Shown here in pieces: positions 13,501-26,862 of a stretch of 64,000 bases of DNA (positions are counted from its first letter, which is position 1; every line of letters starts with the position of its first letter). Position numbers and translations under genes: made by a program. The notes below the pieces were generated by a model, which was given only the letters and a program-made list of their open reading frames with translations, was not told the origin of the DNA and ran no database searches. Source of the stretch: Geosiphon pyriformis (lineage: Eukaryota; Glomeromycota; Glomeromycetes; Archaeosporales; Geosiphonaceae); the NCBI GenBank assembly GCA_016748015.1, contig JAAOMT010000128.1, forward strand, positions 1,945,770-2,009,769. The letters run 5' to 3'.

Positions 13501-15902
13501 GCAAACATTTTTTAACTCAACTGGTAATACACATTACCATGATTATGCTACTGACTATAGTATATTATGGGTGTATGGACTATTTCAGTAGGTGAAAGAG
13601 CAAAAAAAGATTCATGATAAAGTCATTAAAAGTAAAAGAAAGTATTATTATTATTATTTGTTTTTGGACAAGAACTAGTCTTAGGTATTTTAAAGGGGAA
13701 AAAAAATCACATCTCTTTATATGTAACAGAAGCACAACCAACAACAAAAAGAAACCAAAACTACTTAAGAAAATTATAACCAGAATTCTTTTAATTAGTT
13801 GTCAAAAGGGTGTAGTATTCAAATGCCTACTTTGAAAATGAAGTTATAGGAATTATAAAAGATTGTAAGAGTAAAACATAACTGAAATAGATTTAAACTT
13901 TTTATTGTTGAGACTACTCTCTAACAACATGATATTTTATTACTTATTTTAATATTTTAACAACTTGTTTGGTAAAACAAGACTTAATGTGAAATGGTGA
14001 TAATACATGATTTGAAAGATTGGAAGTAATAGAAAGCTTGATAATTTTGTTAACAAGTAAGTAAAAAGTTATAAATAACATGATTCCAAATGGTAATAAG
14101 GAATATGAGAAAACATACTTGAGATTGTGATGACAAGTATTTAGAGTATAGAAAAAGGAGAAAGAAAGTGAGAGGTAAAAAAAAGAACTAACTGCTGTTA
14201 CCGGAGGTTTTTGGTCTCTTTTCTTGAATGTTGTAAATGTCTGTTGGTTGCAAATTCACGTTTTCTAAAAGTAGTTGAACCTCCAATAACTGAATTTATC
14301 TTCAAATTATCTTCTATAATTTGAACTTACTGGACTTATAAGTGGAATGGCCAATTCCTTGCCAGTTACTTTATGTAGTTATGTTATAGTAAACATCAAC
14401 TCTTTCCCAAGAATTGCTTATCTGGAAGCTCATTAAAAATGTGTAGTTACTTTGCTGTGAAAGTCAACTCTTCTACAGAAATTTCGTCTGTAGGCTACCC
14501 TAATGATTATAATAAAAAAATAAAAAAAATGCAAAAGAAATGTAAAAGAAATGTAAAAGAAATTGAATTCTGTCAAGGGAAACGTTTTCTATTCAGGCCT
14601 GAAATCACTAACAGTTTACTGAAATTGGTAGCTAATCAATTTCAAAATGTTAGTTGGGTTTTGGGGATTTTCCAAGTGCAATAATTAAAAAATTTGGTTT
14701 TTCAAATTATTTGGTATTTATTTTTTTTTGTGTGTATAAGAATGGTTTTAAGTAATAAATCTAAAGTAAGATACATTTTCTTGAAAAGAAAAGCTCTTCT
14801 TTTATACAACTTGTTGTAGTACTAGTCTATAAACTTATACTTTTTCTCTTTGCTCAAATTTCGGTAAACTAAAGATATATTTTAATGGACTACAAGTTAT
14901 TTCACTGAACTACTGATTAATTTGGGTGAACTATTCATAATTTTGGCAAATTTCTATAAATTTCAGCGAATTTCTGTAAATTTTGGTGAATTTCTGAATG
15001 TTACAAAGTTCAGAGTATTGTGTAATTTGATCATCCTACTTTTTGTTATACTAATTGGATTATTTAATTGAATTGTGATATGTGATAATTGATTAAATAA
15101 TAAATGATAATTTAAAATGATATTAATATACTAATTAATTATAGGAATTATAAAGGTAATTTTATGCTAATTAATAGCTAAAATTTTACTGGTAACACTG
15201 CTCACTATAAAACTATAACAAAAAGTTGGCTCAATATTGAACTGATGCTTTCCTGAACTGACAGAGAGGCTGTCTATATAGCTAAATTACATCAGATCTA
15301 CATACTATATTAAAACTATTTAAGATACATCAATTATTTATACATTTTAATTTAATCAATTTATAATAAGCTTTATTTGGCATGTTATTTTCTCAGAGCT
15401 AGTAATTTTTAGATAATCAGATTTAGATGGCTGGATCTAGAACATTAATTGTCAATCAATAATACCAATTGTGATTATAATCAATGTAATCAGAAGTAGA
15501 TTAATTGATTATATTTCTTGGTAGCTACTTTTAATTATTGATCGCAGATCTGGAATATTAGATTGTTCTAATAAGAACATATGAGAATTTTGGAGCATAA
15601 CAAAGCCTGTTGTTATCTGATTACATGCATCAATCATTTATTTCCATTGGTGTTTCTTAGTTTGCTAAGATTTTTTTGTATTCAACTTAGTTAAACTGTT
15701 GGATTGTGCCATATTTTTTTGTTGTAATTGGATTGATTGCTGATCATTTATTTTCAGATTGCTGGCTGATTTTGTTGATTAAGTGTAATAATGTAAGTCT
15801 TTTTTGCATGATTTTGATGTTAATTTCCATTGTATGTGTTGTAATTTTTGCATTGAAAAATGTGAAAATCTTCTAATAACAGCATGTTTGGTGTTTAAAA
15901 TA
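13501..15902. mobile_element. 2.4 kb insert of unknown type inside L3 ORF1
   Basis: The insert interrupts the ORF1 homology precisely. Left and right flanks carry AGTTTTT (13,494-13,500 and 15,903-15,909), a possible 7-bp target duplication, although the T-run makes the exact edge uncertain. No protein domain and no long terminal repeat were seen. It contains a 15/16-bp inverted repeat, CCTACTTTTTGTTATA at 15,035-15,050 against 15,214-15,229. It also has a stretch of degenerate repeats of the form AATTT-CGGTGAATTTCTGTA around 14,860-15,000. It could be a non-autonomous DNA transposon or several nested fragments. Confidence 0.55.
15035..15229. repeat. Short inverted repeat pair, possible MITE
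   Basis: The arms CCTACTTTTTGTTATA (15,035-15,050) and TATAACAAAAAGTTGG (15,214-15,229) match at 15 of 16 positions as inverted copies. The 163 bases between them are AT-rich and without coding capacity. Arm length and spacing fit a small MITE or a degenerate hairpin; no flanking duplication was found. Confidence 0.4.
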
Positions 15903-17538
15903 AGTTTTTTTTGGATTTAGTTACTATCACTCCCAAAGCAAAGTATGTCAATACTGGTGCTGTTTTTGGCTTTCTATTTAGTTTTCCCAACTTTGATATA
16001 AATAATAATGAAGAGATTTCTCTTTTTTATTATCTCCTAATTTTTTTGGATAGAAAATAAATTGATCTTAAAATCATTAAAACTTAAATAGAAGTTGTTA
16101 TTAAAAAGTTGTTTGCTTTGAACATTAATTTTTCAGCAGTAAAAAACAAATCAGTAATGGCAAAAACACAAGAAATCAGAAAAATTTTTTCAGTTATCAA
16201 TAATTTTAAGAAGGACCACTACCTTTTTAAAATTTAAAAAAATCATCCAATCTATTTTCATCTTAAAAAAAAGCATAGAAAAGGTCATATCATTAGCCAA
16301 AAAAAAAGAAATTGTTATAAACTACAATCTCAAAAGACAAAAATTTTGTTCAAATCAGGCCATAATAATTAAAAAAATTCTTATGAATATACTAAAGAAA
16401 ATAATCATTGCAGCTTTGTTTGAGTTTGGTCAAGTAATGTCAATCTGATTGTAACTTATTGGGCTGTAATAGAAGACTGTAGTGAAATTTGCCAAATTAG
16501 ATTAGACTGATTAGCTGGTGGCTAAATGGTCATTCCTAATCAGGAAAAATTCTGTAAGTGTTGTAAAAACTATAGGAAATCATGATGTTTGAATGTCAAG
16601 AAATCAATTTAAGACACTTTTGTTTATCTTGTCTGTAAAAATGACTGTATATAATTTTGGAATTTTATTGGAAGAGACTGGTAAAAAAACTTGTATTATT
16701 AATTAATCTTTGAATACTAATAACAGGATTTACTGTGCTGTAGTTGGCTTTGACTCTGATAAGAAATTGGAATCTGCTTTTTGCACAAAGTCAATCTTTG
16801 ATAAGATAAAATTCTCTTGGGCTAGAATGAATTTGGTTTGTTGTAAAAAATGTGGATATTTTGGATACTTAGCTTTTGAGTGTAATACACCAAGTGTGTT
16901 TGTTCTGCTGTCTTCAAAGAGATTTTATAAAAAAGTTACTTCTGAAGAAAATCACCTTTAGTTCACTAAGTTGTATGAAAAAAAAAGTGTTTTAATCTCT
17001 TGTTCTGCTGTTTTTAGTAGTAAATATTGGGTCCAAGTGGTCTTGCTTGCTGGTTTTTCTGATAGTACTTGTTTTAGTTTTGGTTCTGGTTTCTTTTTTT
17101 CTGATATCTCAGATTCAAATAGTAATTTCTTTCTTATCTTAACTAATAATTCTTTTTTAAATGCTCATTTAGCCTCTTTAAAATACTTCTTAGAGCTTTT
17201 AACAGATCAGATTTCTGATATGGTACACAAATTCAGCAACTTGGAATTGGTGTCTCTGGCTCTTCTTTTTTCTTTTTATAATTTGGCTACCTTAATAGCT
17301 ATCAATTTGAATTTGGGTTCAGATATGATTTTAGATGGTCCTAAGTTGTTGTTTCCATTTCCTTTTTTTGTTTTTTCTGATGTTTCAGCTTTGGGTTTGA
17401 GTAGTTTAAAGATTTTGACTACTAAAGTGGGCTGTTTGAAATCAAAACTGGTGGCTCTTGAGACCTCTGTTGGTTTAATTCTGGTAAATTAGATCAGTTG
17501 TGTGCTGGCTCAGGTTTTTTTATGTTTTTTTTCTATTA

Positions 17539-20500
17539 ATGAGTGAATTGGTTTGAAAATTGGCTATGTGCAATGTTCAGAATATCAATGTCCTTATTAA
17601 ACAGGAAAACATTGTTTGTTAACATAAAAAATTAGAAAATATGGTTTTGATTATTACAGAAACAAAGTTAAGATTTAGTATTAAATTATAAATTATAAAT
17701 AAGTTTAATGAGATAAGAGTTTTCTTATTTAGATTGGACAAGGGGTTTCTTGGTACTGGAGTAACAATTATTATAAACAATTCTCTAACTTATTATGTGT
17801 CTAAAATAGAAGAAGTTTTTGGTTAAATTATCTCAATGTGGTTTTTTTTTAAAAGCAAGCTTTTGGTTGCAATTTTGGATTTATATGCTAGTGTTTCTGC
17901 TAAGATTAAATTCAGTTAGGCTTTGGAAATCAACTTTTTTATTGCTAAGGCTGTTAACTCTAGCACTTTTGTGGTTTTGAGTGGAGATTTCAATGAAAAT
18001 AGATCTAAAAAAAGTGCAAGTTTTAAGTTCTGTTCAGATATAAGTTTAATTAACTTATTTGGTGGACATCAACTAATTAAAACTTTTACTTAGAGCAATT
18101 TGAAAGGTGCTAAAAAAGTTATTAATTATGTTTTTGTGAGTAAAAGTTTGTTATTTGTGGTGGCTAGTCATAAGATTAATACTATTTCTGAGTTCTTTAA
18201 TATTAATCACAGAACTATTTTGTGTTAATTAGTCTGAGTGGTCTTTTGAACATTTGGTTGAATAGCATATACAAACAGACTAACAAAGATTGCTAAAAGT
18301 TCAGAATTAAGAATGTGGATGATGCCAAATAGCAAGATTTAAAAATTGTGCTTTAACCAAATTTTCAGTAGTAGAAAATGGGTTTTTTAAAATAAAAGCT
18401 TGTGGTAATTTAAATGTTATGTAGAAGTTGTTAGAGAGAGTAATAATAGAGTTAGCTAATAAAACATTTTTTAGACATTGGTTTAGTAAGTTTGAATATT
18501 CCAGAAACAGACATTTTTTGAAGTTTTTTGGGTTAGAATTACTGATTACCAAGATTGTTAAGAGATTAAGCTCAGATAACATGTTCAGATTTAATCATCT
18601 TGTTAAGAAATAGTCAACTTTAAATAGTAATAAAGTTTGTAAGATTATGAACATGATTCAAAATAATAAAAAGTCAATAGTTGTTTTCAAACATTTGTTA
18701 ATAGTTCAGAAAGTCCAAGCTTTATGAATCAAGGTTAGCCAAAGAGGCATTTATCAGGATGACAATTGAGAAATACATAGAGAATTTTTGTTTTAATAAA
18801 GGGGCTATAATAAAGAGTATTTTGGATTGGTCTTTTCACAAGGTGATTTTGGATCATTTGGTGGTAGAGAATAAATTAATTTTGGAATTAGAGAAAATAA
18901 AACTGAATTTTAATAAGATCATGAAAAGCTAAACAAAAAAACAGACTGTGTTTTCAATAATGCCAAATCTCTGGGCTTATTAATATGTGCCATTGAATTA
19001 TGTGGATGATAATGCATTTTCTAGTGTAATAAAAAAAGTTAGTATGAAAGAATTGCTTTTGGTAATTGGCAGTCTGTTTAATGGAAAGGCTACTGATTTG
19101 TCTGATATTCTTAATAAACTTTGAAAGCATGATGATAATATTGTAATAAGGTGTCTTTTAGAATTGTTAAATACATGTTTGTCTATTAGTGGTGTTGTTA
19201 CAGGTGATTCTTTGGAGTGTTAAGTGAATAATAAACCCATAACTTGGTGCACAAAGTGATTAGTGATGATGATAATCTGAAGGTATTTTATCTAAAGGTT
19301 TTCCAATCAAGTTCTTTGTATAATGGACAGAGATTCAATGATAACAGTTTATTAGTAGTTTTCTAAAACTGTAGTTTCATCGATTGCTTGCTTAGCTTGA
19401 TAGTTGATGATTCTCCTGGTACAATATCCTCTGTAAGTGTATACCAGTACTGTTTCCTAATATCAGTTCTTCTGTAAGTCCTCTAAGAATAAGTATTGTT
19501 TAAGCAAGTTTATTTTTCTGTAAGTTCTCCAAGAGTAAGTTCTTTAATTAAGTTAGTAGACAACAAAGAAATAAAGAAAAGATAAAGAGAAAATAAAAAA
19601 TAAGCCAAGATGGTTTGCAAATTAGTATCCTGTCAATAGCCGTGATCAAGAGCTATTGTTCTAGTATGGTTAAGTATCAGTTACTATCAACATGAAGTGT
19701 TGATAGTGAAGAATGGATTTGAAATAGTGAATAATTATTTATTTGAAAATTGTGGTAACTAAGCTAAGGATTCTTGGTATCAATTCTGTTTTTTCTGCTT
19801 TTAACACTACTGTTATATATACATATTTGAAATTTCTCAATTCTTCAATTCCTTGCAACAGGAATCCTGCGATTCCTCACCAGAGAATCCTGAAATTCCT
19901 GGAATTCTGTAATTCCTCTGAGAGAAATCCTGGAATTCCACATTTACTATGTCTACTTCTGATTGGCTAATCTCTACTTGCTAATAATAATATACTTCCT
20001 TTATTTTATGAGTAACAGTGTTTTTGTTTTATGGAAAAGGGCTTGGGTCTTGATGATTCCAAAACCTTATAATTGGGATAAAATTTTGATGAACACTCAA
20101 CCTATTGCTCTTATTAAAACAGCCAGAAAGATTCTTTTTAAAGTTTTATTTAATCAGATTTTATCTGTATATAGCAAGTTTGGTGTTCTTTAAAATAATA
20201 ATTTTTTAGTTTTAAAAAGTACATCTACTCAGTCTTTTGTGTTCACTGTTGGGTCTGTGGTTAAAAACACTTTGAAAAAGAATAGAAAAATTTGGTTGGT
20301 CTTGTAAAATATGCACAAGACATATGACTTAGTTAGTTGGTATTATCTAAGAACTAGCTTACAGTGAATCAAAATGTGTGACAGATTTATTAGATTTTTT
20401 GGCAGCATACATAAGGATAAGATTAACAGAATAATAACTGATTTTGGCCTTTCAAAAAACTACAGAGTACATAATGGATTGGATCAAGATGAAGTCTTTT

Positions 20501-23042
20501 TATCCCTTCTTTGGAAGATTTTTTATGATTTACTTTTGTGTGAAGTTAAGAGACATGAGCATTTGTGTGACTACTAAATTGATACTAAATTTGTTGTCAA
20601 GACAGACAGAATAGAAAATAATAGTGAAATGTCTTTGTTTTTTGCTAATTGTGTATTTATTGACAATATAATCTGAATTGAGAATAATTAGACTTTTATG
20701 CAGTATGTTTTGAATATGTTAGTAAATTTTTTATGATCAATGATATTTTAATTAACAATAAGAAGACTGTAACTATTTCTATTAACCAGAGAGTTAGAGT
20801 TGTTTTTTTAAAGATCAGTGGATTGTCAATTTTAATTGCTAAGAAAAATGAAACATATAGATATTTAGATAGTTTTTTGTTAACTAAGGGACTATCTAAA
20901 CTGAGTTTGGCTAAAGCTTATTTAAATATCTGATTTTTTGTCAATATAGTGCTTAAGAAAACTATTACTAATAAGCAGTTCTTTTATTTAGTATTAGCTG
21001 TTTCACAACTTATAATTAGTTATAGGTCTTAATTTAATTATGTCTCATTAAATGTATACTATAAATAAAATATGATAATTAAAAAAAATCTTAAAGTCAA
21101 AACTGATCTGTTATGTGACTTCTCAAGTAAGGCTCTACATTATTTTTCTTTATATGGTTTGAATTCATTTAAGCAGATTCAGGCTGAGAGCATGTTATTA
21201 TTAGTGATCATTTTTGCTAATACTTTAAACATCTTTGGATATTTGTTTGAACACAGGTTTTTAGATTTGCAGATTCTAAATTGGACTTCTTTGAACTCTT
21301 TGAGACATCTTATCAAGTTGTATATTAGTCTTGTCAACAATTTTTTGGCTGGAGTTGTGAAGATTTTTTTGGTCAATAATGTGTCTTTAAATAATAATTT
21401 GTCCAATGTCTTCTATAGTTCTGGGAGAGTCTTGATGTCTGATATTTTGGAGAAGTCTCTGTATTATAACTTGGTTTGTTCTCTTAGAAGATTTGAGGTG
21501 GTGTTCAGTAACAGACTTCTGAATAAAAAAGGCAGAGTAATAGATTAGAAAACATTTTGTTGTTAGAAAAGATTAGACCCTAAAGGTCCAGTGTCATCTT
21601 GGTTCAAATTGGCTTTAAAGTTTTTAGGTGATAATAGACCAGCTGTATTTGGCTTTTTTCAAGTTATTAGATATTGTAACTTAAATATGCTAAATTCTGT
21701 TGGATTTTTAATGATTTGTAAATGTTTGTATAAGGTTTGATTAGGTGCTTTGAACATATATATGAACAGTTTTTTGAAGAACTTAGGCTTTTCTGGGGTC
21801 ATTGGTAGAGCTGCTATGTATTTTTCTACTGCAGATATAGATCTTAATATTAAAGTGAATGGTTTTCTGTTATCTACTTTGACTGAACTGTAGGCAGTTG
21901 CTTTATTTCTGGAATATGTCTCTTTTTCTTGCACAGTAATTCTGTATTTGGACAGCCAAGCAGCTATTAATGTATGTAGTGCTAAGATTGATTATGTTGT
22001 ACCAGATTTTTCATAACTACTGTTGGATGAAAAGGAGACATATATCTAATTTGATAAAAAATAAGGATCTTTTAGTTAAGTAGATAAAAGTTAAGAGTTA
22101 TTCAAGAGTATAAGATAATAATAAGACTAATTAAATAGCTGGTAAGACTGCTGGCTCTCTTTTATTTTTGCCAACTGGAATGAAAAAACATCATATTGTG
22201 GCTAAAAACATAATAATCTTTGGCAATATGTATTATTTCATCTAAAATGTATACAGATCTGTGTTTTATGCTTGGTAAAAGATTAATCTTGGTCATTGGA
22301 TAGTATCTAATGCTTTGATTGAGGATATAAATTGGCTGTCTACTATAAAGGTATAGCACTTTAATTTGCATATGTTGTCTGACTTTACCAGCAGGAATTT
22401 TGTCAATTTGTACACTTATCTGATAAAGGCTGTGCATAATTATTTGCCAGTAACAGTTAAAAAAGATTATATAATAAGAATTATCTTAATGTGCTATGTT
22501 TGCTATATGACAAGATAATGCTTTCAGATCATGCTTTTATGTATATTGAAAATATTAGAAGCCATGAAAATATTTTTACAGAGTTCTTTGATAAGTAGAT
22601 TTCTATAGCTAGTACTTATAATCTTTTATTTTTTGCTGTACTAAGAACTTTCTTTCAATATTTAGTAGACGTGGGCTTGTATACTGTAATTTGTAAGAAT
22701 TTTGTGCTTAAAGACTAGTGTATAAAAACAATAGTGGTTTTTGAAACTAGAAAGAAAGCTTTGGCAGTTATTGTTTTTTTTGTGAATCAACTGGTAAAAA
22801 AGCATTATTCACTGGTTTGGCTTAATAGAACTAAGTTTAAGGCTGAAATGAAAAGAATTAGTTTAATAAATAATGGTAAGATGATGTATAATTTGTGTTG
22901 TGACTTGGTATTTGAATTGTCAGATGGTGTAATCTGACTTCTTGGTATTACTGAGTTTTTTGTAATTAGTTTTTGTAGATATAGGCCATATTCTTTTTTT
23001 TTAGGCTTAATTAACAGTATAAGAGTTTTTGTAAATGTATAG
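17539..23042 (+). pseudogene. L3 ORF2, heavily decayed and split by an LTR-like insert
   Basis: It starts at ATG 17,539 (AATGA junction). The endonuclease is recognisable (IITETKLRFS, SGDFNENRSKKSASFKFCSD at 17,980-18,040). The RT is split at about 19,195 by an 822-bp insert and resumes at 20,022 with FVLWKRAW. The catalytic box near 20,650 reads FIDN (Asp to Asn). RNase H is barely visible near 21,780-22,130. TAA, TAG and TGA stops occur throughout. The protein ends near 23,042 (VFVNV). Homologous Trp codons are again stops (for example the equivalent of CNKWDAL reads TAA near 21,067). Confidence 0.8.
19196..20017. mobile_element. Solo-LTR-like insert (822 bp, TGTTAC...GTAACA, 4-bp duplication)
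   Basis: The insert begins TGTTAC and ends GTAACA, the usual TG...CA termini of LTRs, and is flanked by GTGT on both sides (19,192-19,195 and 20,018-20,021). Removing the insert and one GTGT restores the L3 RT frame exactly across the junction (SGV-FVLWKRAW, aligning with the L2 equivalent), which fixes both edges. Inside are a TATATATA box near 19,815 and short repeats built on GGAATTC/ATTCCT around 19,855-19,940. No internal retrotransposon domains are present, so a solo LTR is the simplest reading; the orientation is unknown. Confidence 0.7.
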
Positions 23043-23150
23043 TATTGCTTTGTCTGGTTTAAATAACTGATTACATGTAATAAATATGTAAATTATATTT
23101 AATTCTGTATATTAGATAACAATTGGGCTTCATTTGTTAAATTAAATTAA

Positions 23151-24845
23151 CAAACTTAAAACCAAAACTGATTTAACTTTTTACTTAATTATAACTATTT
23201 TTGTAAATAACACAATTTAAATTAAAAATAATTATATAACTACACAAATTATTTTAAATATAATTAATAAATTTTTAAAATTAATAATATTTCAATAATA
23301 TTAAAAAATAATAATCATTTGGTATTAATTTTAAAATCAAAAATACTATTTTAAGATAAATATTTTTTTATTTTAATTACTAAAATTAATAAGTTTTATT
23401 ATTTAAACATATATTTATTAACTAAAAATTTGTATAATATTAGCTTAAAAAAAACTAATTTTTAATATAAAATTTTTTGTTAACATAGTTTTAAAAATAT
23501 TATTAATACTAAAATTTTCAAATATTATAAAAAATTCTCAACAGACTTTTTAAATATAAATTATTGAATTTATAAATTATAAAATTAAATATTTTAAAAT
23601 TTTTTGCAGTTTTTTGTAAAATTAAAAATTAGTTTTATAAAGAATTTTTTGGCAAAAATAATTAGAATTTTTTTAAATTATAATATTGTTTTAATTAATA
23701 ATATATTTAATGTTTTTTAATTTTATAATAATATTTTAATATTAAATATCTTAAAACAGATTAAATATTTTAAAATAATTTCTGTAAATTAACTTTTAAA
23801 TAATAATAAAATATATTTTGATTAAAAAATTTTTATTATTAAAAATATTTAAAATTCAAAAAATTAATTTTTATATGTATTAAATTTCGTTTTAAGTAAT
23901 AATTTGGCCAAAAAAAAGTTGTTTATATTTAATATTTTACTTATACATAATATATACTATTTTAATATTATTTTTTTTAATTTAAAAAAACATATTTAAA
24001 AAAATTTTCAATTTTTACAAATAATTTAATAAGAAATATTAGTTTATTTAATATTGTAAACAGTGTTTTAACTTATTTTTCAGATTTAAACTTAGATAAT
24101 AATATTAAAATACATGATTTATTGTTATTTATATTAATTAAATTATAAATTATTGTTTTAATACTTAAATATATTTTGGCTTTAAACAAAATAGTTATTA
24201 ATTTAAATAATTAAACAATTTTAAATACTTATTAAATTAAAATATATCTGGTTATATTCAATTTTTATAATTATTATTAAATTAAATATTATTATATAAA
24301 TAATATAATCTATAATAAAAAATTTTTTATTAAATAATTTAAAATTAAAGTATTAATATATTAGTTAATAAAATAATATTTTTGAATTTTTGTTTTTGGT
24401 TAATATTATTATTGTTTAAAAATTAACAAAAATTATCTAATTATAAAATATTATAATAAATTTTTAATTAATTAAAAAAAATAAAAATATATTATTAAGA
24501 ATTAAATTATTAGTACAAAATTATTATAGAATTTATTTATATTTATTCTCAAATAAAACTATTATTTATTAGTTAAATTATTAAAAAAAATATTTTTAAT
24601 TAAAAATATTTATATTATTATTAATTAATAAAAACTTTATTATTTATTTAGAAAAAATACTTAAAACTATTAATATTTATGTTTTTAAATTAGAAAAACA
24701 TTATAAAAAATAGCAAAAATAGATTTAAAAAAGGTTTTAATAGCAATAAATAAATTTTAAATTAGTTTTTAAAAAAAAATACATAAAAAAAAATTTATAT
24801 AATAATTTTAATAATATTTTTTTAATAATATTAAGTAATTAAAAT
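23151..24845. other. 1.7 kb A/T desert
   Basis: Almost pure A and T between the L3 tail and the L4 target duplication. No ORF above background, no RNA gene and no recognisable family motif. It may be an end-stage decayed LINE, as seen at 31,694-32,310, but I could not align it by eye. Confidence 0.6.
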
Positions 24846-24857
24846 TAAAAAACTCTT

Positions 24858-24922
24858 AAAAACTTCTTTTTCTCTTACATCTACAAATCTTCAAAAAGCG
24901 CTTTTTTGAAAAAGAAGTTTTT
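24858..24922 (+). promoter_or_regulatory. L4 5'-terminal inverted repeat (predicted RNA stem)
   Basis: AAAAACTTCTTTTTC (24,858-24,872) is perfectly complementary to 24,908-24,922. The 35-nt loop holds the palindrome AAAAAGCGCTTTTT at 24,893-24,906. Equivalent arms open L2 (13 bp, different sequence, still perfectly paired), L5 (12 bp) and, imperfectly, L6. Role unknown; candidates are 5' RNA structure or a promoter element. Confidence 0.6.
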
Positions 24923-24977
24923 TGTTTTTTCTTGTTAAGTTTATATTATCATTTCTTTAATTAATAACCCCTTTGTT

Positions 24978-26862
24978 ATGGACTTAAAGGCTGCTTTTAG
25001 CAGTGATATGTCTAAGAAAAAGGTGCCTAAGGGTACTTTTTATGGTCTTGCTAATGGTTTTTTTTCCCAAAAGAAGAAGATAGTTCTTGGTAATATTAAA
25101 CATTCAGGTAATAAAAAGAACATTTCTTTAATCAAGCTCAGTTCTGATAGCATGTACTCAGACATGGCTAGTAAGTCTAGTTGTGGTAAAAACAATATAG
25201 TCATGAAAGGTGTCAACAATAGGTCTCTTTTAGGCTCAGCAACCACTATTCCTAAAGCAAAGAAAGTGAATTCCAGCATGGTCTTTGGTTCTCCTCTTGG
25301 CTTTCCCAATTATGAAATGGAAGAAGAAGTGAAACTCCTTCCACCCCCACTTAGTATATCTTTGGAAAAGAAATGGATAGATCCTAAAATTGTGAAAACA
25401 CCTGTGGAAATTTCTGTTAGAAAGTTATTTGCTTTGGATATCAATAGTGGAGAACAAATCTGCTATAGCAAAGACTCAATTCATCAGAAACATTTTTTCA
25501 ACAATTAATGATTTTGGGGGGGCCACTACTTCCTCAAAATTTGAAGAGATCATCAGATCTACTTTTACATCAGAAAGCAGCATAGAAATGGCCATATCAT
25601 TGGCCAGAGAAAAAGAGATCGATGTAAACAGTAATATCAAGAGACAAGGAATTTGTTCAAATTGGGCTGTAGTGATCAAAAAAATTCTCATGAATATGCC
25701 AAAGGAAATGATTGTCACCACAGTATCTAAGTTTGGTGTTATTAAGTCAATCAAGATTCAGCTAATTGGGATGTAATAGAAGACTATAGTGGAATTTGCC
25801 GAATTAAAACAGGCTAAGCAATTTGTATCAAGATAATCATTTCTTATTGGAAAAGACTCAGTGCATGTAGCTATGGCTGTGGGAGATCAGAATACTTGAA
25901 TGTTTAGAGATTGCTTTAGGGCACTTTTGTTTACTCTGCCTATGGAAACAACAGCTTATAATTTGGGAATTTTGGTGAAAAAAGCTGGTGGGAAAACATG
26001 TGTCATTAATTACTCTCTTGTTACTGACAACTGGGTTCACTGTGTTGTGGTTGGTTTCAATTCAGATGAGAATCTGGAATCTGCTTTTCACATGGAGCCA
26101 ATCTTTGGTAGTGTTAAACTTTCATGGACTAGAATAAATTTGGTTTGTTGTGAAAAGTGCAGCTGTTTTAGACATTTTGTTCTTGAGTGTGATTTTTCTG
26201 AAGTGTTAATCACATCTTTCCAAAAAAAATCTTATAAGAAATTTATCTTGAAAGAAACCCGCCTTCAACTTGCTAGGTTGTATGCAAAAAAGTGTGTTTT
26301 GATTTCACATCCTGCCATCTTTGGTGGAAAGTCTTGGGCTCAAATAGTTTTATTCAATTTTTCTTTGGATGGCTCTTCTTTTGGTTCTGGTTCTGATTTT
26401 GGTTTTGGCTCTCCCTTCTTCGGCATCTCTAGTTTGGGTGGTGAATCCTCTTTTGTTTCAACTAACAGTTCTGCTTTGAATGCTTGGTTGGCTTCTTTAG
26501 AATGCTCTTTGGAGCTCTTAGTAGATCAGGTTTCTGGCATTGTATGAAAATTGAGTGGCATAAAGTTGGTGCCTCTGGCTCCCTTTCCTCTTCCTAGTGT
26601 CTCAGTTGTTTCAATAACTGACAATTTGAATTTGGGCCAGAACATGGTTTTGGATAGTTCTGTATCAATCTCTCTATCTTTATCTTATGCTGTTTTTGAT
26701 GCATCAGCTTTGGGTCCTAGTAGTTTGAAAATTCTGACAGCCAAGGTGGGAGGTTTAGAGTCAAAATTTGTGGCTCTTAAAGCCTCTATGAATTCAGTTT
26801 TGGTGAAATTAGATCAGTTGTGTGCTGACTTGGTTTTTTTGATGTTTTCTTCATCCCAATAA
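24978..26862 (+). pseudogene. L4 ORF1, one frameshift and several stops
   Basis: Starts MDLKAAFSSDMSKKKV. The frame shifts by one base near 25,440-25,500. The RRM-like region (NWAVVIKKILMNMP, VSKFGVIKSIKIQLIG) lies at 25,660-25,770, with stops just after it (TAA TAG at Trp-Gln) and a TGA near 25,898. The zinc knuckle CEKCSCFRHFVLEC near 26,150-26,190 is intact. The C-terminal segment LKILTAKVGGLESKFVALKAS matches L1 and L5. It ends at TAA 26,860-26,862; the family junction CAATGA has become CAATAA. Confidence 0.88.

Larger units (their letters stand above)
13250..17542 (+). pseudogene. L3 ORF1, interrupted by a 2.4 kb insert
   Basis: The N-terminal part (13,250-13,500) aligns with the L4/L5 start (KAAFxSxxSKKK, then NISL-x-K). 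The frame resumes after the insert at about 15,910 with LDL-x4-PKAKYVNTGAVFG. The RRM-like part lies near 16,350-16,560. The knuckle at about 16,845-16,890 reads CKKCGYFGYLAFEC, with the His changed to Tyr. The coiled tail is LKILTTKVGCLKSKLVALE. It ends at the TAATGA junction (TGA 17,540-17,542). Confidence 0.8.
13129..23150 (+). mobile_element. LINE L3, most decayed copy, split by two insertions
   Basis: The 5' leader (AAAAAACTTCTTT... from about 13,129) and the 3' UTR (ATAACTGATTACATG near 23,065, then TTGTTAAATT) define a copy of about 10 kb. Removing the inserts at about 13,501-15,902 and 19,196-20,017 leaves about 6.8 kb, the family length. It is the most A/T-shifted of the recognisable copies, with stops and Cys/His losses throughout. 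The ORF1 type matches L4 and L5; the ORF2 type matches L2. Confidence 0.85.
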
